A stretch of DNA of 16,670 nt from Microbacteriaceae bacterium (GTDB lineage Bacteria; Actinomycetota; Actinomycetes; Actinomycetales; Microbacteriaceae): NCBI GenBank assembly GCA_017744755.1, contig JAGIAU010000020.1, positions 1 through 16,670 on the forward strand. Reading direction: 5' to 3'. The translations under genes were made by a program, and so were the position numbers. Every line of letters begins with the position of its first letter. The first letter of the stretch is position 1. This document shows, piece by piece, positions 6,858 to 15,800 of the stretch. The notes beneath the pieces are model-generated. The model saw only the letters and a program-made list of their open reading frames with translations. It was not told the DNA's origin and did not search any database.

Positions 6858-7168
6858 ACGTCTGGCTCGTCATCGCGATCGCGTGCCTCGCGGCGTACGC
6901 GCTCAAGCTCTCCGGGTACTTCGTGCCGGCCGGCGTGCTCGAGCGCCCGCGGATCGCCCGCACCGCCGACCTCATGACGGTCGGGCTGCTCGCCGCGCTC
7001 GTGGCGACGCAGACGCTCACGGCGGGCGCGGCGCTCGTCCTCGACGCGCGGGTGCCGGCCGTCGTGCTCGCGGGCGTGCTGCTCGCCCTGCGCGTGCCGT
7101 TCATCGTCGTCGTGCTCGCGGCGGCGGGCGCCGCGGCGGGCCTGCGCGCCCTCGGCTGGCTGGGCTGA
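6854..7168 (+). CDS. azlD: AzlD family branched-chain amino acid exporter, small subunit
   Basis: This 104-residue protein is nearly all hydrophobic, with about four membrane segments. It shows the AzlD pattern: an N-terminal helix (WLVIAIACLAAYALKLSGY), then VLERPRIARTADLMTVGLLAALV, then further helices through RVPFIVVVLAAAGAAAG. AzlD-type proteins are the obligate small partner of AzlC. The ATG overlaps the azlC stop by 4 bp (ATGA), a standard coupled arrangement giving matched subunit amounts. No regulator of the Lrp type is adjacent. The nearest downstream structure is the hairpin at 7260-7296, about 90 bp past the stop, which may end this transcript. Confidence 0.9.
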   Translation: MNVWLVIAIACLAAYALKLSGYFVPAGVLERPRIARTADLMTVGLLAALVATQTLTAGAALVLDARVPAVVLAGVLLALRVPFIVVVLAAAGAAAGLRALGWLG

Positions 7169-7333
7169 CCACGCGCCGCATGCGTTCATCGCGATCCGGT
7201 AACGGACGGTCGTCTGAGAGCGGCCTTCGAAGGGCGTGTGCTTGGATTGTCCGATCACGACGCCGTGGAGCGGGCAGCACCGCCCGCTCACGGCGTTCTG
7301 CATTCACACTGCAATCACAGGAAGCAGGAACCC
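7169..7333. other. Intergenic region upstream of the peptide ABC operon
   Basis: This 165-bp gap should contain the operon promoter. It holds a perfect 10-bp palindrome CCTTCGAAGG at 7224-7233, a strong hairpin at 7260-7296 and a Shine-Dalgarno AGGAAG at 7319-7324, 9 nt before ATG 7334. A TTGGAT at 7242-7247 resembles a -35 box, but no matching -10 lies at proper spacing, so I do not call a promoter. Confidence 0.4.
7260..7296 (+). promoter_or_regulatory. Strong 15-bp hairpin in the leader of the ABC operon
   Basis: The left arm (7260-7266 plus 7268-7275) pairs with 7282-7296. The stem has 15 base pairs with a single bulged G at 7267 and a 6-nt loop AGCACC. It lies 37 bp before the binding-protein ATG and 91 bp after azlD. 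No T tract follows (the next bases are TCTGCATTC), so it may be a leader structure that stabilises or controls the operon mRNA, or a non-canonical terminator of azlCD. Confidence 0.6.
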
Positions 7334-8980
7334 ATGGCATCAGCATTCCGCGGTCGCAAGGCCGCCGCTGCCTCGGTCGCCGTGCTCGCCGCTGCGGGGC
7401 TCGCCCTCGCCGGCTGCGCGTCGTCCACGCCCTCCGGCGACGGCACGGACGCGCCCGTCGCGAACGGCGAGCTCGTCCTCGTCGGCACCACCGACAAGGT
7501 GACGACGCTCGACCCCGCCGGCTCGTACGACAACGGCTCGCTCGCGATCCAGACCCAGGTCTTCCCGTACCTCTTCAACACGGAGTACGGCTCGACGGAG
7601 ATCCAGCCCGACCTCGCCGCGGACCTCGGCACCTTCACGACCCCGACCGACTTCGAGGTCAAGATCCGCGATGGCGTCAAGTGGGCCAACGGCTCCGACC
7701 TGAACGCCCAGGACGTCGCGTTCTCGTTCAACCGCCAGCTCGCGATCGCGGACCCGAACGGCCCGTCGTCGCTGCTCTACAACCTCGACTCGGCCGAGGC
7801 GACCGACGACACCACCGTCGTCTTCCACCTCAAGGCCGAGAACGACGTCGTCTTCTCGCAGATCCTCACGTCCTTCCCGGGCGCGATCGTCGATGATGAG
7901 GTCTTCGACGCGACGGCCGTCACGCCGGACGACGCGATCGTCGAAGCGGACGCCTTCGGCGGCCCCTACGCCATCACGAGCTACACGTTCAACGAGACCG
8001 TCGAGCTGACGCCGAACGCCAACTACCAGGGACTCCTCCCGGCGGCTGCGAACGGCGGGGTCATCCTCAGCTACTACGCCGACTCCTCGAACCTCAAGCT
8101 CGCGATCGAGCAGGGCGACGTCGACGTGGCGTACCGCAGCCTCTCGGCAACGGACATCGAGGACCTCTCGACCGACGACAACGTCAAGGTCGTCGAGGGC
8201 CCCGGCGGCGAGATCCGCTACATCGTGTTCAACTTCGCGACGCAGCCGTACGGCTCGGCGCAGGCCGACGCCGACCCGGCGAAGGCGCTCGCCGTCCGCC
8301 AGGCGGTCGCGGACCTCGTCGACCGCGAGGCGCTCGCGACGCAGGTCTACAAGGGCACGTACACCCCGCTCTACTCCTACGTCCCTGCGGGCTTCGTGGG
8401 CGCGGCGGAGCCGCTCCTCGACCTCTACGGCGACGGTGAGGGCGGCCCGGATGCGGAGAAGGCGAAGGCGACCCTCGAGGCCGCCGGCGTCACGACGCCG
8501 GTCGTGCTGAACCTCCAGTACAACCCGGACCACTACGGCCCGTCCTCGGGCGACGAGTACGCGCTCGTCAAGCAGCAGCTCGAGGCGACCGGTCTCTTCA
8601 CGGTCAACCTCCAGTCGACCGAGTGGGTCCAGTACTCGAAGGACCGTTCGTCGGACGTCTACCCGGCCTACCAGCTCGGCTGGTTCCCGGACTACTCGGA
8701 CGCGGACAACTACCTGACGCCGTTCTTCCTCATCGACAACTTCCTGGTGAACCACTACGAGAACCAGGCCGTCAACGACGAGATCCTCGAGCAGGCCACG
8801 ACGACCGACCCGGCCGCGCGCGAGGCGCTCATCGAGAAGATCCAGGCCGATGTCGCCGCCGACCTCCCGACCGTGCCGCTCCTCCAGGGCGCGCAGGTCG
8901 CGGTCACCGGCAAGGACGTGTCGGGCGCCACGCTCGACGGCTCCTTCAAGTTCCGCTTCGCCCCGCTCGTCAAGGGCTGA
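7334..8980 (+). CDS. Peptide/nickel-type ABC transporter substrate-binding lipoprotein (SBP family 5)
   Basis: The 548-residue precursor has a lipoprotein signal: basic start (FRGRK), hydrophobic core and lipobox LAGC with Cys28, so it should be acylated and held on the outer face of the membrane. The mature part follows the family-5 binding-protein pattern: TTLDPAGSYDNGS near the start, then VFPYLFNTEYGSTEIQPDLAADL, FEVKIRDGVKWANGSDLNAQDVAFSFNR over two stretches, and later ALAVRQAVADLVDREAL. These proteins deliver oligopeptides, dipeptides, nickel or similar ligands; the ligand here is unknown. ATG 7334 has AGGAAG at 9-nt spacing; the frame extends upstream to 7238, but that part is not signal-like. 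Permease and ATPase genes follow, completing an importer. A hairpin 21 bp downstream may reduce read-through, favouring excess binding protein. Confidence 0.95.
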   Translation: MASAFRGRKAAAASVAVLAAAGLALAGCASSTPSGDGTDAPVANGELVLVGTTDKVTTLDPAGSYDNGSLAIQTQVFPYLFNTEYGSTEIQPDLAADLGTFTTPTDFEVKIRDGVKWANGSDLNAQDVAFSFNRQLAIADPNGPSSLLYNLDSAEATDDTTVVFHLKAENDVVFSQILTSFPGAIVDDEVFDATAVTPDDAIVEADAFGGPYAITSYTFNETVELTPNANYQGLLPAAANGGVILSYYADSSNLKLAIEQGDVDVAYRSLSATDIEDLSTDDNVKVVEGPGGEIRYIVFNFATQPYGSAQADADPAKALAVRQAVADLVDREALATQVYKGTYTPLYSYVPAGFVGAAEPLLDLYGDGEGGPDAEKAKATLEAAGVTTPVVLNLQYNPDHYGPSSGDEYALVKQQLEATGLFTVNLQSTEWVQYSKDRSSDVYPAYQLGWFPDYSDADNYLTPFFLIDNFLVNHYENQAVNDEILEQATTTDPAAREALIEKIQADVAADLPTVPLLQGAQVAVTGKDVSGATLDGSFKFRFAPLVKG

Positions 8981-9001
8981 GCAGAACGCACTGCACAGCG
9001 G

Positions 9002-9029
9002 AGGGGGTCGCCCGGCCGGGCGGCCCCCT
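9002..9029 (+). terminator. Intercistronic hairpin between binding-protein and permease genes
   Basis: The arms 9002-9012 and 9019-9029 form 11 base pairs (AGGGGGTCGCC with GGCGGCCCCCT, one T-G wobble) around the 6-nt loop CGGCCG. It starts 21 bp after the binding-protein stop. The following bases TCGGCATGG are not a T tract, so it is better viewed as a partial terminator or a 3'-end stabiliser than as a full terminator. The remainder of gap 8981-9086 shows only the ribosome-binding site of the next gene. Confidence 0.6.
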
Positions 9030-9086
9030 TCGGCATGGACACGCGGCCGATGCGCTGCGAATCGAGCGATCTGAGAGGATGACTGC

Positions 9087-10112
9087 GTGAAGGGGCTCTG
9101 GCGCTACGTCCTGGTGCGCTTCCTGCTCATCTTCCCGACGATCTTCATCCTCGTCTCGCTCGTCTTCCTCTTCATGCGGGTCACGGGCGACCCGATCACC
9201 GCCGCCCTCGGCGGCAAGCTCCCGCCGGACCAGCTCCAGGAGCTCATCCACCAGGCCGGCTACGACCGCCCGCTGTGGATCCAGTACTTCGAGTACCTCG
9301 GCCAGGTCTTCACCGGCAATTTCGGGACGACCCTGACCGGCAACCGGGAGCCCGTCGTCGACGTCCTGCTGCGCTACGGCGGCGCGACCCTCGAGCTGGC
9401 CGTGTACGCGCTCATCGTGGCGCTCCTCGTCGGCATCCCGCTGGGCATGCTCGCCGCGAAGCTCCGCGACCGCTGGGGCGACGCCGCGCTCCGCGTGTTC
9501 GCCATCCTCTGCTATGCGACCCCCGTGTTCTTCGCGGGCCTCGTGCTGAAGCTCGTGTTCTCCGTCTGGCTGCAGGTGCTGCCGCCCTCGGGCCGCGCGA
9601 GTCCGCGCGGCGTCATCGCCCTCGACCGCGTCGACGGCGCGACGGGCATCTACCTCATCGACGCCATCCGGTCGGGGAACCCGGCGCTCGTCGGCGACGT
9701 GCTCTCGCACGCGGTGCTCCCGGCGATCGCGCTCGGCCTGCTGACCGGCGGCATCTTCCTCCGGCTCGTCCGCACGAACGTCATCTCGACGCTCGGCACC
9801 GGCTACGTCGACGCGGCCCGCTCGCGCGGCGTGAGCGAGTTCCGCCTCACGACGAAGCACGCCTACCGCCCCGCGCTCGTCCCGATCATCACCGTCATCG
9901 GCCTCCAGGTCGCGATGCTGCTCGGCGGCGCCGTGCTGACCGAGACGACGTTCGAGTGGCGCGGGCTCGGGTACGAGCTCGCCGAGTTCCTCGCGGCGCG
10001 CGACTTCGTCGCCGTGCAGGGCATCGTCGCCCTGCTCGCTGTCATCGTCGCCCTCACGAACTTCGTCGTCGACCTCATCGCCGCGGCGATCGACCCCCGG
10101 GTGAGGTACTGA
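9087..10112 (+). CDS. Peptide/nickel-type ABC transporter permease (DppB-like)
   Basis: The 341-residue integral membrane protein is the first channel subunit of the importer. The N-terminus YVLVRFLLIFPTIFILVSLV with nearby GDP is the classic DppB opening. Membrane segments lie at about residues 8-30, 101-124, 140-166, 207-227, 263-283 and 305-335. The cytoplasmic EAA-type loop that contacts the ATPase reads YVDAARSRGVSEF at about residue 237. The end AIDPRVRY is typical of the family. GTG 9087 has GAGAGG at 9073-9078, 8 nt upstream. An extracellular insertion around residues 170-200 (PPSGRASPRGVIALDRVDG) sits where relatives vary, and might touch the binding protein. The stop overlaps the next start by 1 bp (TGATG). 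Confidence 0.94.
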   Translation: MKGLWRYVLVRFLLIFPTIFILVSLVFLFMRVTGDPITAALGGKLPPDQLQELIHQAGYDRPLWIQYFEYLGQVFTGNFGTTLTGNREPVVDVLLRYGGATLELAVYALIVALLVGIPLGMLAAKLRDRWGDAALRVFAILCYATPVFFAGLVLKLVFSVWLQVLPPSGRASPRGVIALDRVDGATGIYLIDAIRSGNPALVGDVLSHAVLPAIALGLLTGGIFLRLVRTNVISTLGTGYVDAARSRGVSEFRLTTKHAYRPALVPIITVIGLQVAMLLGGAVLTETTFEWRGLGYELAEFLAARDFVAVQGIVALLAVIVALTNFVVDLIAAAIDPRVRY

Positions 10113-11044
10113 TGAGCGCGCTCTCCGCCCGCGTCGGGCGCCTCCCGCTGATCCGCCAGGTCCGCCAGTCGGTCGGCCTCCAGCGCGGCATGCTGGTGAC
10201 CGGCCTCGTCCTCGTCGGCGTCGTCGTCCTCGCCGCGGTCTTCGCGCCGCTGCTCGCGCCGTACGGCTACGCGCAGCTCGGCGACGCGTCCGGCAACTTC
10301 GGCGCCCAGCAGTCGCCGTCGCCTGCGCACTGGTTCGGCACGACGGTCGGCGGCTACGACGTGCTGTCGCGGCTCATCTGGGGCGCGCGCACCGCCGTGC
10401 TCGTCATCGTCGTCGGCGTCGTGCTGTCCATCGTCGTCGGCGTGCTGCTCGGCCTCCTCTCCGGCTACCTCGGCGGCTGGCTCGACCGCGTCCTCGTCGT
10501 CGTCGCGGATGCGGTCTACGCCTTCCCGTCGCTCCTGCTCGCGATCGTCGCCGCGATCGTCATCTCGGGCGGCCAGTCGGGCCTGTGGTCCGGCATCCTC
10601 GCAGCCGGGATCTCGATCACGGTCATCTTCATCCCGCAGTACTTCCGCGTCGTCCGCGCCGAGGTCGTCCGGGTGAAGTCGGAGGCGTACGTCGAGTCGG
10701 CGCAGGTCGTCGGCGCCTCCTCGGCGCGCATCATGTTCGTGCATGCGCTGCGGAACTCGACGCGCACGCTCCCGCTCATCTTCACGCTCAACGCGGCGGA
10801 GGCGGTCCTCACGCTCGCGGCGCTCGGCTTCCTCGGCTTCGGCATCGAGCCGACCGCCGCGGCCGAGTGGGGCTATGACCTGAACCGCGCCCGCTCCGAC
10901 GTGACGAGCGGCATCTGGTGGACGTCGGTCTTCCCCGGCATCGCCATCGTGCTCACCGTCCTCGGCCTGACCCTCGTCGGCGAGAGCCTCAACGACCTCG
11001 CCGACCCGCGCCTGCGCGCCCGACGGAAGGCGAAGCAGCGATGA
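10112..11044 (+). CDS. Peptide/nickel-type ABC transporter permease (DppC-like)
   Basis: The 310-residue protein is the second channel subunit. It has the DppC layout: a cytoplasmic N-terminus, a first helix GMLVTGLVLVGVVVLAAVFA at residues 26-45, then the diagnostic HWFGTTVGGYDVLSRLIWGA (73-92), multiple helices, and the EAA-type loop AYVESAQVVGASSARI near residue 195 that couples to the ATPase. The C-terminus LNDLADPRLRARRKAK is normal. Translation probably couples to the upstream permease through TGATG and to the downstream ATPase through ATGA. Together with the DppB-like subunit it should form the transmembrane pore. No odd features are visible. Confidence 0.94.
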   Translation: MSALSARVGRLPLIRQVRQSVGLQRGMLVTGLVLVGVVVLAAVFAPLLAPYGYAQLGDASGNFGAQQSPSPAHWFGTTVGGYDVLSRLIWGARTAVLVIVVGVVLSIVVGVLLGLLSGYLGGWLDRVLVVVADAVYAFPSLLLAIVAAIVISGGQSGLWSGILAAGISITVIFIPQYFRVVRAEVVRVKSEAYVESAQVVGASSARIMFVHALRNSTRTLPLIFTLNAAEAVLTLAALGFLGFGIEPTAAAEWGYDLNRARSDVTSGIWWTSVFPGIAIVLTVLGLTLVGESLNDLADPRLRARRKAKQR

Positions 11045-12732
11045 GCGCCGAACGTGCTCCCCGGCAGCCCGGCCCGGTCGTCGACATCCGCGAGCTGCGC
11101 GTCGCGTTCGCCACCGACGGCGGCGACGTCGTCGCCGTCGACGGCGTCTCGCTGCAGGTCCAGCCGGGGGAGATCCTCGCGATCGTCGGCGAGTCGGGCT
11201 CCGGGAAGACGGTCACGGCGCGCTCCATCCTCGGCCTGCTGCCGGAGACGGCTGCGCTCTCGGGCCAGGTCATCGTGGCCGGCGACGACGTCGCGAGCGC
11301 GCCCCCGCGGGAGCTGCGCGCGATCCGCGGCGTCCACGCCGCCATGGTGTTCCAGGAGCCCTCGAGCGTGCTGAACCCCGTCTACACGGTCGGCTGGCAG
11401 ATCGCGGAGGGTCTGCGGGCGCATGGGAAGGTCTCGCGGCGGGCGGCGCGGGCGCAGGCGATCGAGATGCTCCGCCGCGTCGGGATCCCCGAGCCGGAAG
11501 CGCGGATCGACTACTTCCCGCATCAGTTCTCCGGCGGGCAGAAGCAGCGCATCGTCATCGCGATGGCGCTCATCCTCGGTCCGGCCGTCATCGTCGCCGA
11601 CGAGCCGACGACGGCGCTCGACGTCACCGTGCAGGCGCAGATCCTGCGTCTGCTGCTGCGGCGCTGCCGCGACGAGTTCGGGGCCACCGTCGTGCTCATC
11701 ACGCACAACATGGGCGTCGTCGCCGACCTCGCGGACCGCGTCATCGTCATGAACGGCGGGAGGATCGTCGAGGAGGCGCCCGTCGAGCGGCTCTTCGCCC
11801 AGCCCGCGGACGCGTACACGCAGCAGCTGCTCGCGGCGGTGCCGAGGCTCTCCGCCGGCCCCTCCTGGTCCCCTGCGCGAGCGGAGCGAGTCGAAGGGCG
11901 GGAGCGCGCGCAGGCTCAGGCCCCCGTCGTCCGTGCCGAGCATCTCCGCATCGAGTACCCCGGCCGCCTCGGCCGCAAGCCGTTCGTCGCCGTCCCCGAC
12001 GCGTCGTTCGAGATCGCCCCGGGCGAGGTCCTCGGCCTCGTCGGCGAGTCGGGCTCCGGCAAGACGACGATCGGCCGCGCGATGGCCCGGCTCGCGCCGG
12101 TGAGCGGCGGCTCGCTCGAGGTCCTCGGCGTCGACCTCGCCGAGGCGGGGGAGCGGCGGTTCCGTCCGCAGCGCCGGCGGCTCGGCTTCGTCTTCCAGGA
12201 TCCGGGCACCTCGTTCAACCCCCTGATGACGATCGGCCACGCGATCGCCGAGCCGATCCAGGTGCACGGCACGGCGGAGGAACGCGCCGGGGCGCGGCAG
12301 CGGGTGGAGGAGCTCCTCGAGGCGGTGCGCCTCCCGCGCGCCTACGCCGACCGCTTCCCGCACGAGCTCTCCGGCGGCCAGCGTCAGCGCGCCTCGCTCG
12401 CGCGCGGCCTCATCCTCGGCCCCGATCTGCTCATCGCCGACGAGCCGACCTCGGCTCTGGACGTCTCCGTGCAGGCGGCCGTGCTCGAGCTCTTCGGCGA
12501 GCTGCGCGAGCGCTTCGGCTTCGCCTCCCTCTTCATCACGCACGACCTCGCGGTCGTCGACCAGGTCGCCGACCGCGTCATCGTGCTCTACAAGGGCGAG
12601 ATCGTCGAGGAGGGCCCGACCTCGGCCGTGCTGCACGCGCCCACGGAGCCGTACACGCAGCGCCTGCTCGCGTCCCTGCCCGTGCCGGACCCGGTCGCGC
12701 AGCGGGCGCGCCGCGCCGCGCGTTCCGCCTGA
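11041..12732 (+). CDS. Fused double ABC ATPase (DppD-DppF type) of peptide/nickel importer
   Basis: At 563 residues this carries two nucleotide-binding domains, equivalent to DppD plus DppF in one chain. Domain 1 has Walker A GESGSGKT (50-57), signature FSGGQ (163-167), Walker B with D187 and catalytic E188, and H-loop His222. Domain 2 has GESGSGKT (335-342), LSGGQ (443-447), D467/E468 and His501. All catalytic positions are intact in both halves, unlike the stand-alone ATPase near dnaG. Each half ends in the peptide-importer extension (DAYTQQLL, then EPYTQRLL). The linker, about residues 270-298, is Ala/Arg/Glu-rich and partly encoded by a 28-bp palindromic element. ATG 11041 overlaps the upstream stop by 4 bp. 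The fused form is common in this class of importer and should power uptake through the two permeases. Confidence 0.95.
   Translation: MSAERAPRQPGPVVDIRELRVAFATDGGDVVAVDGVSLQVQPGEILAIVGESGSGKTVTARSILGLLPETAALSGQVIVAGDDVASAPPRELRAIRGVHAAMVFQEPSSVLNPVYTVGWQIAEGLRAHGKVSRRAARAQAIEMLRRVGIPEPEARIDYFPHQFSGGQKQRIVIAMALILGPAVIVADEPTTALDVTVQAQILRLLLRRCRDEFGATVVLITHNMGVVADLADRVIVMNGGRIVEEAPVERLFAQPADAYTQQLLAAVPRLSAGPSWSPARAERVEGRERAQAQAPVVRAEHLRIEYPGRLGRKPFVAVPDASFEIAPGEVLGLVGESGSGKTTIGRAMARLAPVSGGSLEVLGVDLAEAGERRFRPQRRRLGFVFQDPGTSFNPLMTIGHAIAEPIQVHGTAEERAGARQRVEELLEAVRLPRAYADRFPHELSGGQRQRASLARGLILGPDLLIADEPTSALDVSVQAAVLELFGELRERFGFASLFITHDLAVVDQVADRVIVLYKGEIVEEGPTSAVLHAPTEPYTQRLLASLPVPDPVAQRARRAARSA
11871..11898. 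repeat. 28-bp imperfect palindromic element inside the ATPase linker
   Basis: The element begins CCCTGCGCGAGCGGAG and ends CGAGTCGAAGGG, with CCCT/AGGG termini. From memory it resembles dispersed CCCT(T)CG...CGAAGGG elements that recur between genes in Microbacteriaceae-type genomes; only this copy is in the window. It is read in frame as about SPARAERVEG (residues 277-286), between the two ATPase domains. Identity as a family repeat is a recollection, not a search result. Confidence 0.5.
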
Positions 12733-12846
12733 TCCCTCGGCGATTCGCGCCGGCTCTGGCCGGATCTGGACGGCCGGATTCGGTCACGTCCTGGACCGTC
12801 CGTTCCAGTATCCTCGCACCAGGCCGGATGCGGCCGACGGGACGGG
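12733..12846. promoter_or_regulatory. Upstream region of the surface protein gene, with three GGCCGGAT repeats
   Basis: The 114-bp gap holds GGCCGGAT at 12758-12765, 12772-12779 and 12822-12829; the first two are 14 bp apart. A -10-like TATCCT lies at 12809-12814, about 33 bp before ATG 12847, without a recognisable -35. No intrinsic terminator for the ABC operon is evident. The repeats could be operator sites or chance in GC-rich DNA. Confidence 0.3.
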
Positions 12847-15800
12847 ATGGGGACTCCAGTGGGTGCGAATCGGGTGCGGGGCGCTGTGACGCGCACACTG
12901 GTCATCGGCGTGCTCGCGGCGGCGGCCGGCATCGTCGGCATCGCCTCGCCCGCGGCGGCGGCCGAGATCACGTGGACCGACGGCGGCTACACGTTCACGG
13001 CCGACGAGGCGAACCCCGGCGCCGGCGCCGGCATCGTGAGCGGTCCGACCGGCACGGTGACGACCATCCCCGGCACGGTCACGCACGACGGGACGACCTA
13101 CACGGTCACGGGCATCGGGGCGAACGCCTTCGCGCCGTCGGAAGCCGGTCAGATCGGCTTCGGCGGGACGATGCTCGTGATCCCGTCCGGCGTCGTCACG
13201 ATCGGGGCCCAGGCCTTCTACCAGACGACGGCGACGCAGATCACGGTGCCGGCGAGCGTGACCTGGATCGGCAGCCAGGCGTTCTGGAGCGTCTACGCCG
13301 CCCCGCAGTACGTGACGTTCCTCGGCGCGCCGCCGTCCTTCGCGGGCTCGTACTGGAACGGCACCGCCGACAACAGCTTCTACACGGAGATCGTGCGCGC
13401 GCAGGCGGGCCTGCCCTCGCAGCCGAACGGGCGAGGCGTGCTGCGCTTCGCCTGCGACACGGCGGGCGTCACGTTCCCCGAGTTCCGCGGCTACCCGAGC
13501 GCCGCCGCGCCAGGCGCCCTCTGCTTCGATCCGAACGGCGGCAGCGGCGGCGTCGCCGCCCAGCATGGCGCCTCGGACGCGGTGCCGACGCCGCCCGCCA
13601 CGACGCGGGACCACTACGTGCTGACCGGCTGGAACAGCGCGCCGGACGGCAGCGGCACCGCCCTCGACCTCGTGAACCCGTATCCCTTCGCGCTGCTCGG
13701 CCAGACGGTGTACGCCCAGTGGGCGCCGGTGCCGTACTCGATCACCTACGAGCTGCAGGGCGGGACCGCGACGAACCCGGCGACGTACACCGTCGCGGAC
13801 ACGGTCGTCCTCAGCGCCCCGACGCTCGCGGGCCACGCCTTCGCGGGCTGGACGAGCGCGGCGCTCGGCATCTCGGCGCCGGCCGTCGACGTGACGATCC
13901 CGGCCGGCACGAGCGGAGCGCTCGACTTCGAGGCGCACTGGACGCGGCCCGTGTTCGCCCCGACTGTGCCGCACGTCGTCGGATACGAGCAGACCACCAC
14001 CGGCTTCGAGCTCGCGACGCTCGCGCCGCTGACCGAGTCGACCACGGTCGAATTCCTCGGCTGCACGAGGCTGGGGGAGTCCATCCGGCTCCGGCAGACC
14101 GAGCTGACCGAGGGCCAGGAGCGCTGGATCACGCTGCCCTGCGAGAACACCTACGATCCCGCAAGCGGCTACGCGCTCGAGCTCCCCGACCTCCTGCTCC
14201 CGATCCAGGGCGAGTTCCTGTCCGGGCCGGTCGACACGACGGCCGACGGCGACGGCTACACCACGGCGGTGTTCCGCTTCTCCGACGCGGCGTCCGGGCT
14301 GCCGGACACCACGGCGGAGGTCGTCTTCGACGTCGTGGTGCTGAACACCGCGCCCTTCGCGCTCGTCCAGGGCCAGGACTCCGATGACTACAGCGCTACG
14401 ATCAATGCGCTCGGCGACTTCACCGCCTCGCTGAGCATGTTCGACCAGGAGTTCATCAACCAGGACTCCTACATCGCGCACGCCGAGCTGTCGCTCGACA
14501 ACTCGGGGGCGCACCGCGTCCTGCTGAACGCCGCCGCGCTGAGCGCGCTCGTGTCCCCCGACTGCGCAGCGAGCACGATCATCACCGACACGCATCTGTC
14601 GATGGACTGCTCGATCAACGGGCTGAACACCGTCCTCAACGCGGTCCAGATCCTCGGCCCCAGGCTCCTCGACGACGGCGAGTCCGGCCTCGTGACAGTC
14701 GTCTTCAGCGTCGACGATCTCGGCACCCTCGGCCAGTGCGACCTCCCCTACGTCTCGTACGAGCCGTGCCCCCTCGGGGACAGCACCGAGATCACGCTGC
14801 AATGGATCGTGCTCGGTCCGGACGAGCAGGAGCCGGGTCTCGCCTTCCCGAATCCGGGCACGCAGCTCGTCGGCACGAGCCCGGCACTCGAGGCCGTCGC
14901 ACCGAGCACGGTGAGCTTCACCTCGGCGACGCCCGCCGTGTGCACGGTGACGCCGATCGGCGGCGTGCTCACGCTCCCGGCCGCCGGCACCTGCACGATC
15001 ACGGCGTCGGCCCCCGGCTTCACGCCGGCCACGGAGTCCTTCCTCGTCCAGGAGCCCGTCGTCATCGCCTTCGACGGCAACGGCGCCGACAGCGGCGCCG
15101 TCGCGTCGCTCTCCGGCCTGCCGTACAGCACGGCGACCGTGCCGTCCAACGGCTTCGCGCGCGCCCACCACGTCTTCGTCGGGTGGAACACCGACCCGCT
15201 CGGCGCCGGCGACGCCTACGCCCCCGGCGACGACATCGCCCTCGACGCGGCCGGGACGCTCTACGCGCAGTGGGCGCTCGTGCCGGTGACCGTGACCTTC
15301 GATCCGAACGGCGGCAGCGGGAGCATGGCGTCGCAGGTGCGCGACTGGGGCGCGGACGCCGCGCTGAGCGGCAGCACGTTCACCCCGCCGACCGGCCACG
15401 CCTTCGCCGGCTGGAACACGGCCGAGGACGGCTCGGGCGACGGCTACCCGGGCGGTGCCGACTACGCCTTCGAGCAGGACGTCACGCTCTACGCGCAGTG
15501 GACGCCGGTGCCGATCACGGTCGCGTTCGACCCGAACGGCGGCACCGGGATCATGGCCCCGCAGGTCCGCGACTGGAGCTCCGAGGCGCCGCTCACCGCG
15601 CTCGGCTTCGTCGCGCCCGAGCACCACGTCTTCGCGGGCTGGAGCACGCTCCAGGACGGCTCGGGTGACGACTATGCCGAGGGGGCGAGCTACGCCTTCG
15701 AGGCCTCCACGACCCTCTACGCGCAGTGGGCGCTCGTGCCGGTCACGGTGACCTTCGACGCGAACGGCGGCACGGGGACGATGAACGCGCAGACGCGCGA

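Noticed and set aside
12828..14387. A 519-codon plus-strand frame at the start of the surface protein
   Set aside because: It is a frame-shifted shadow, Arg-rich and without motifs. The true frame from 12847 is open without a stop to the edge.
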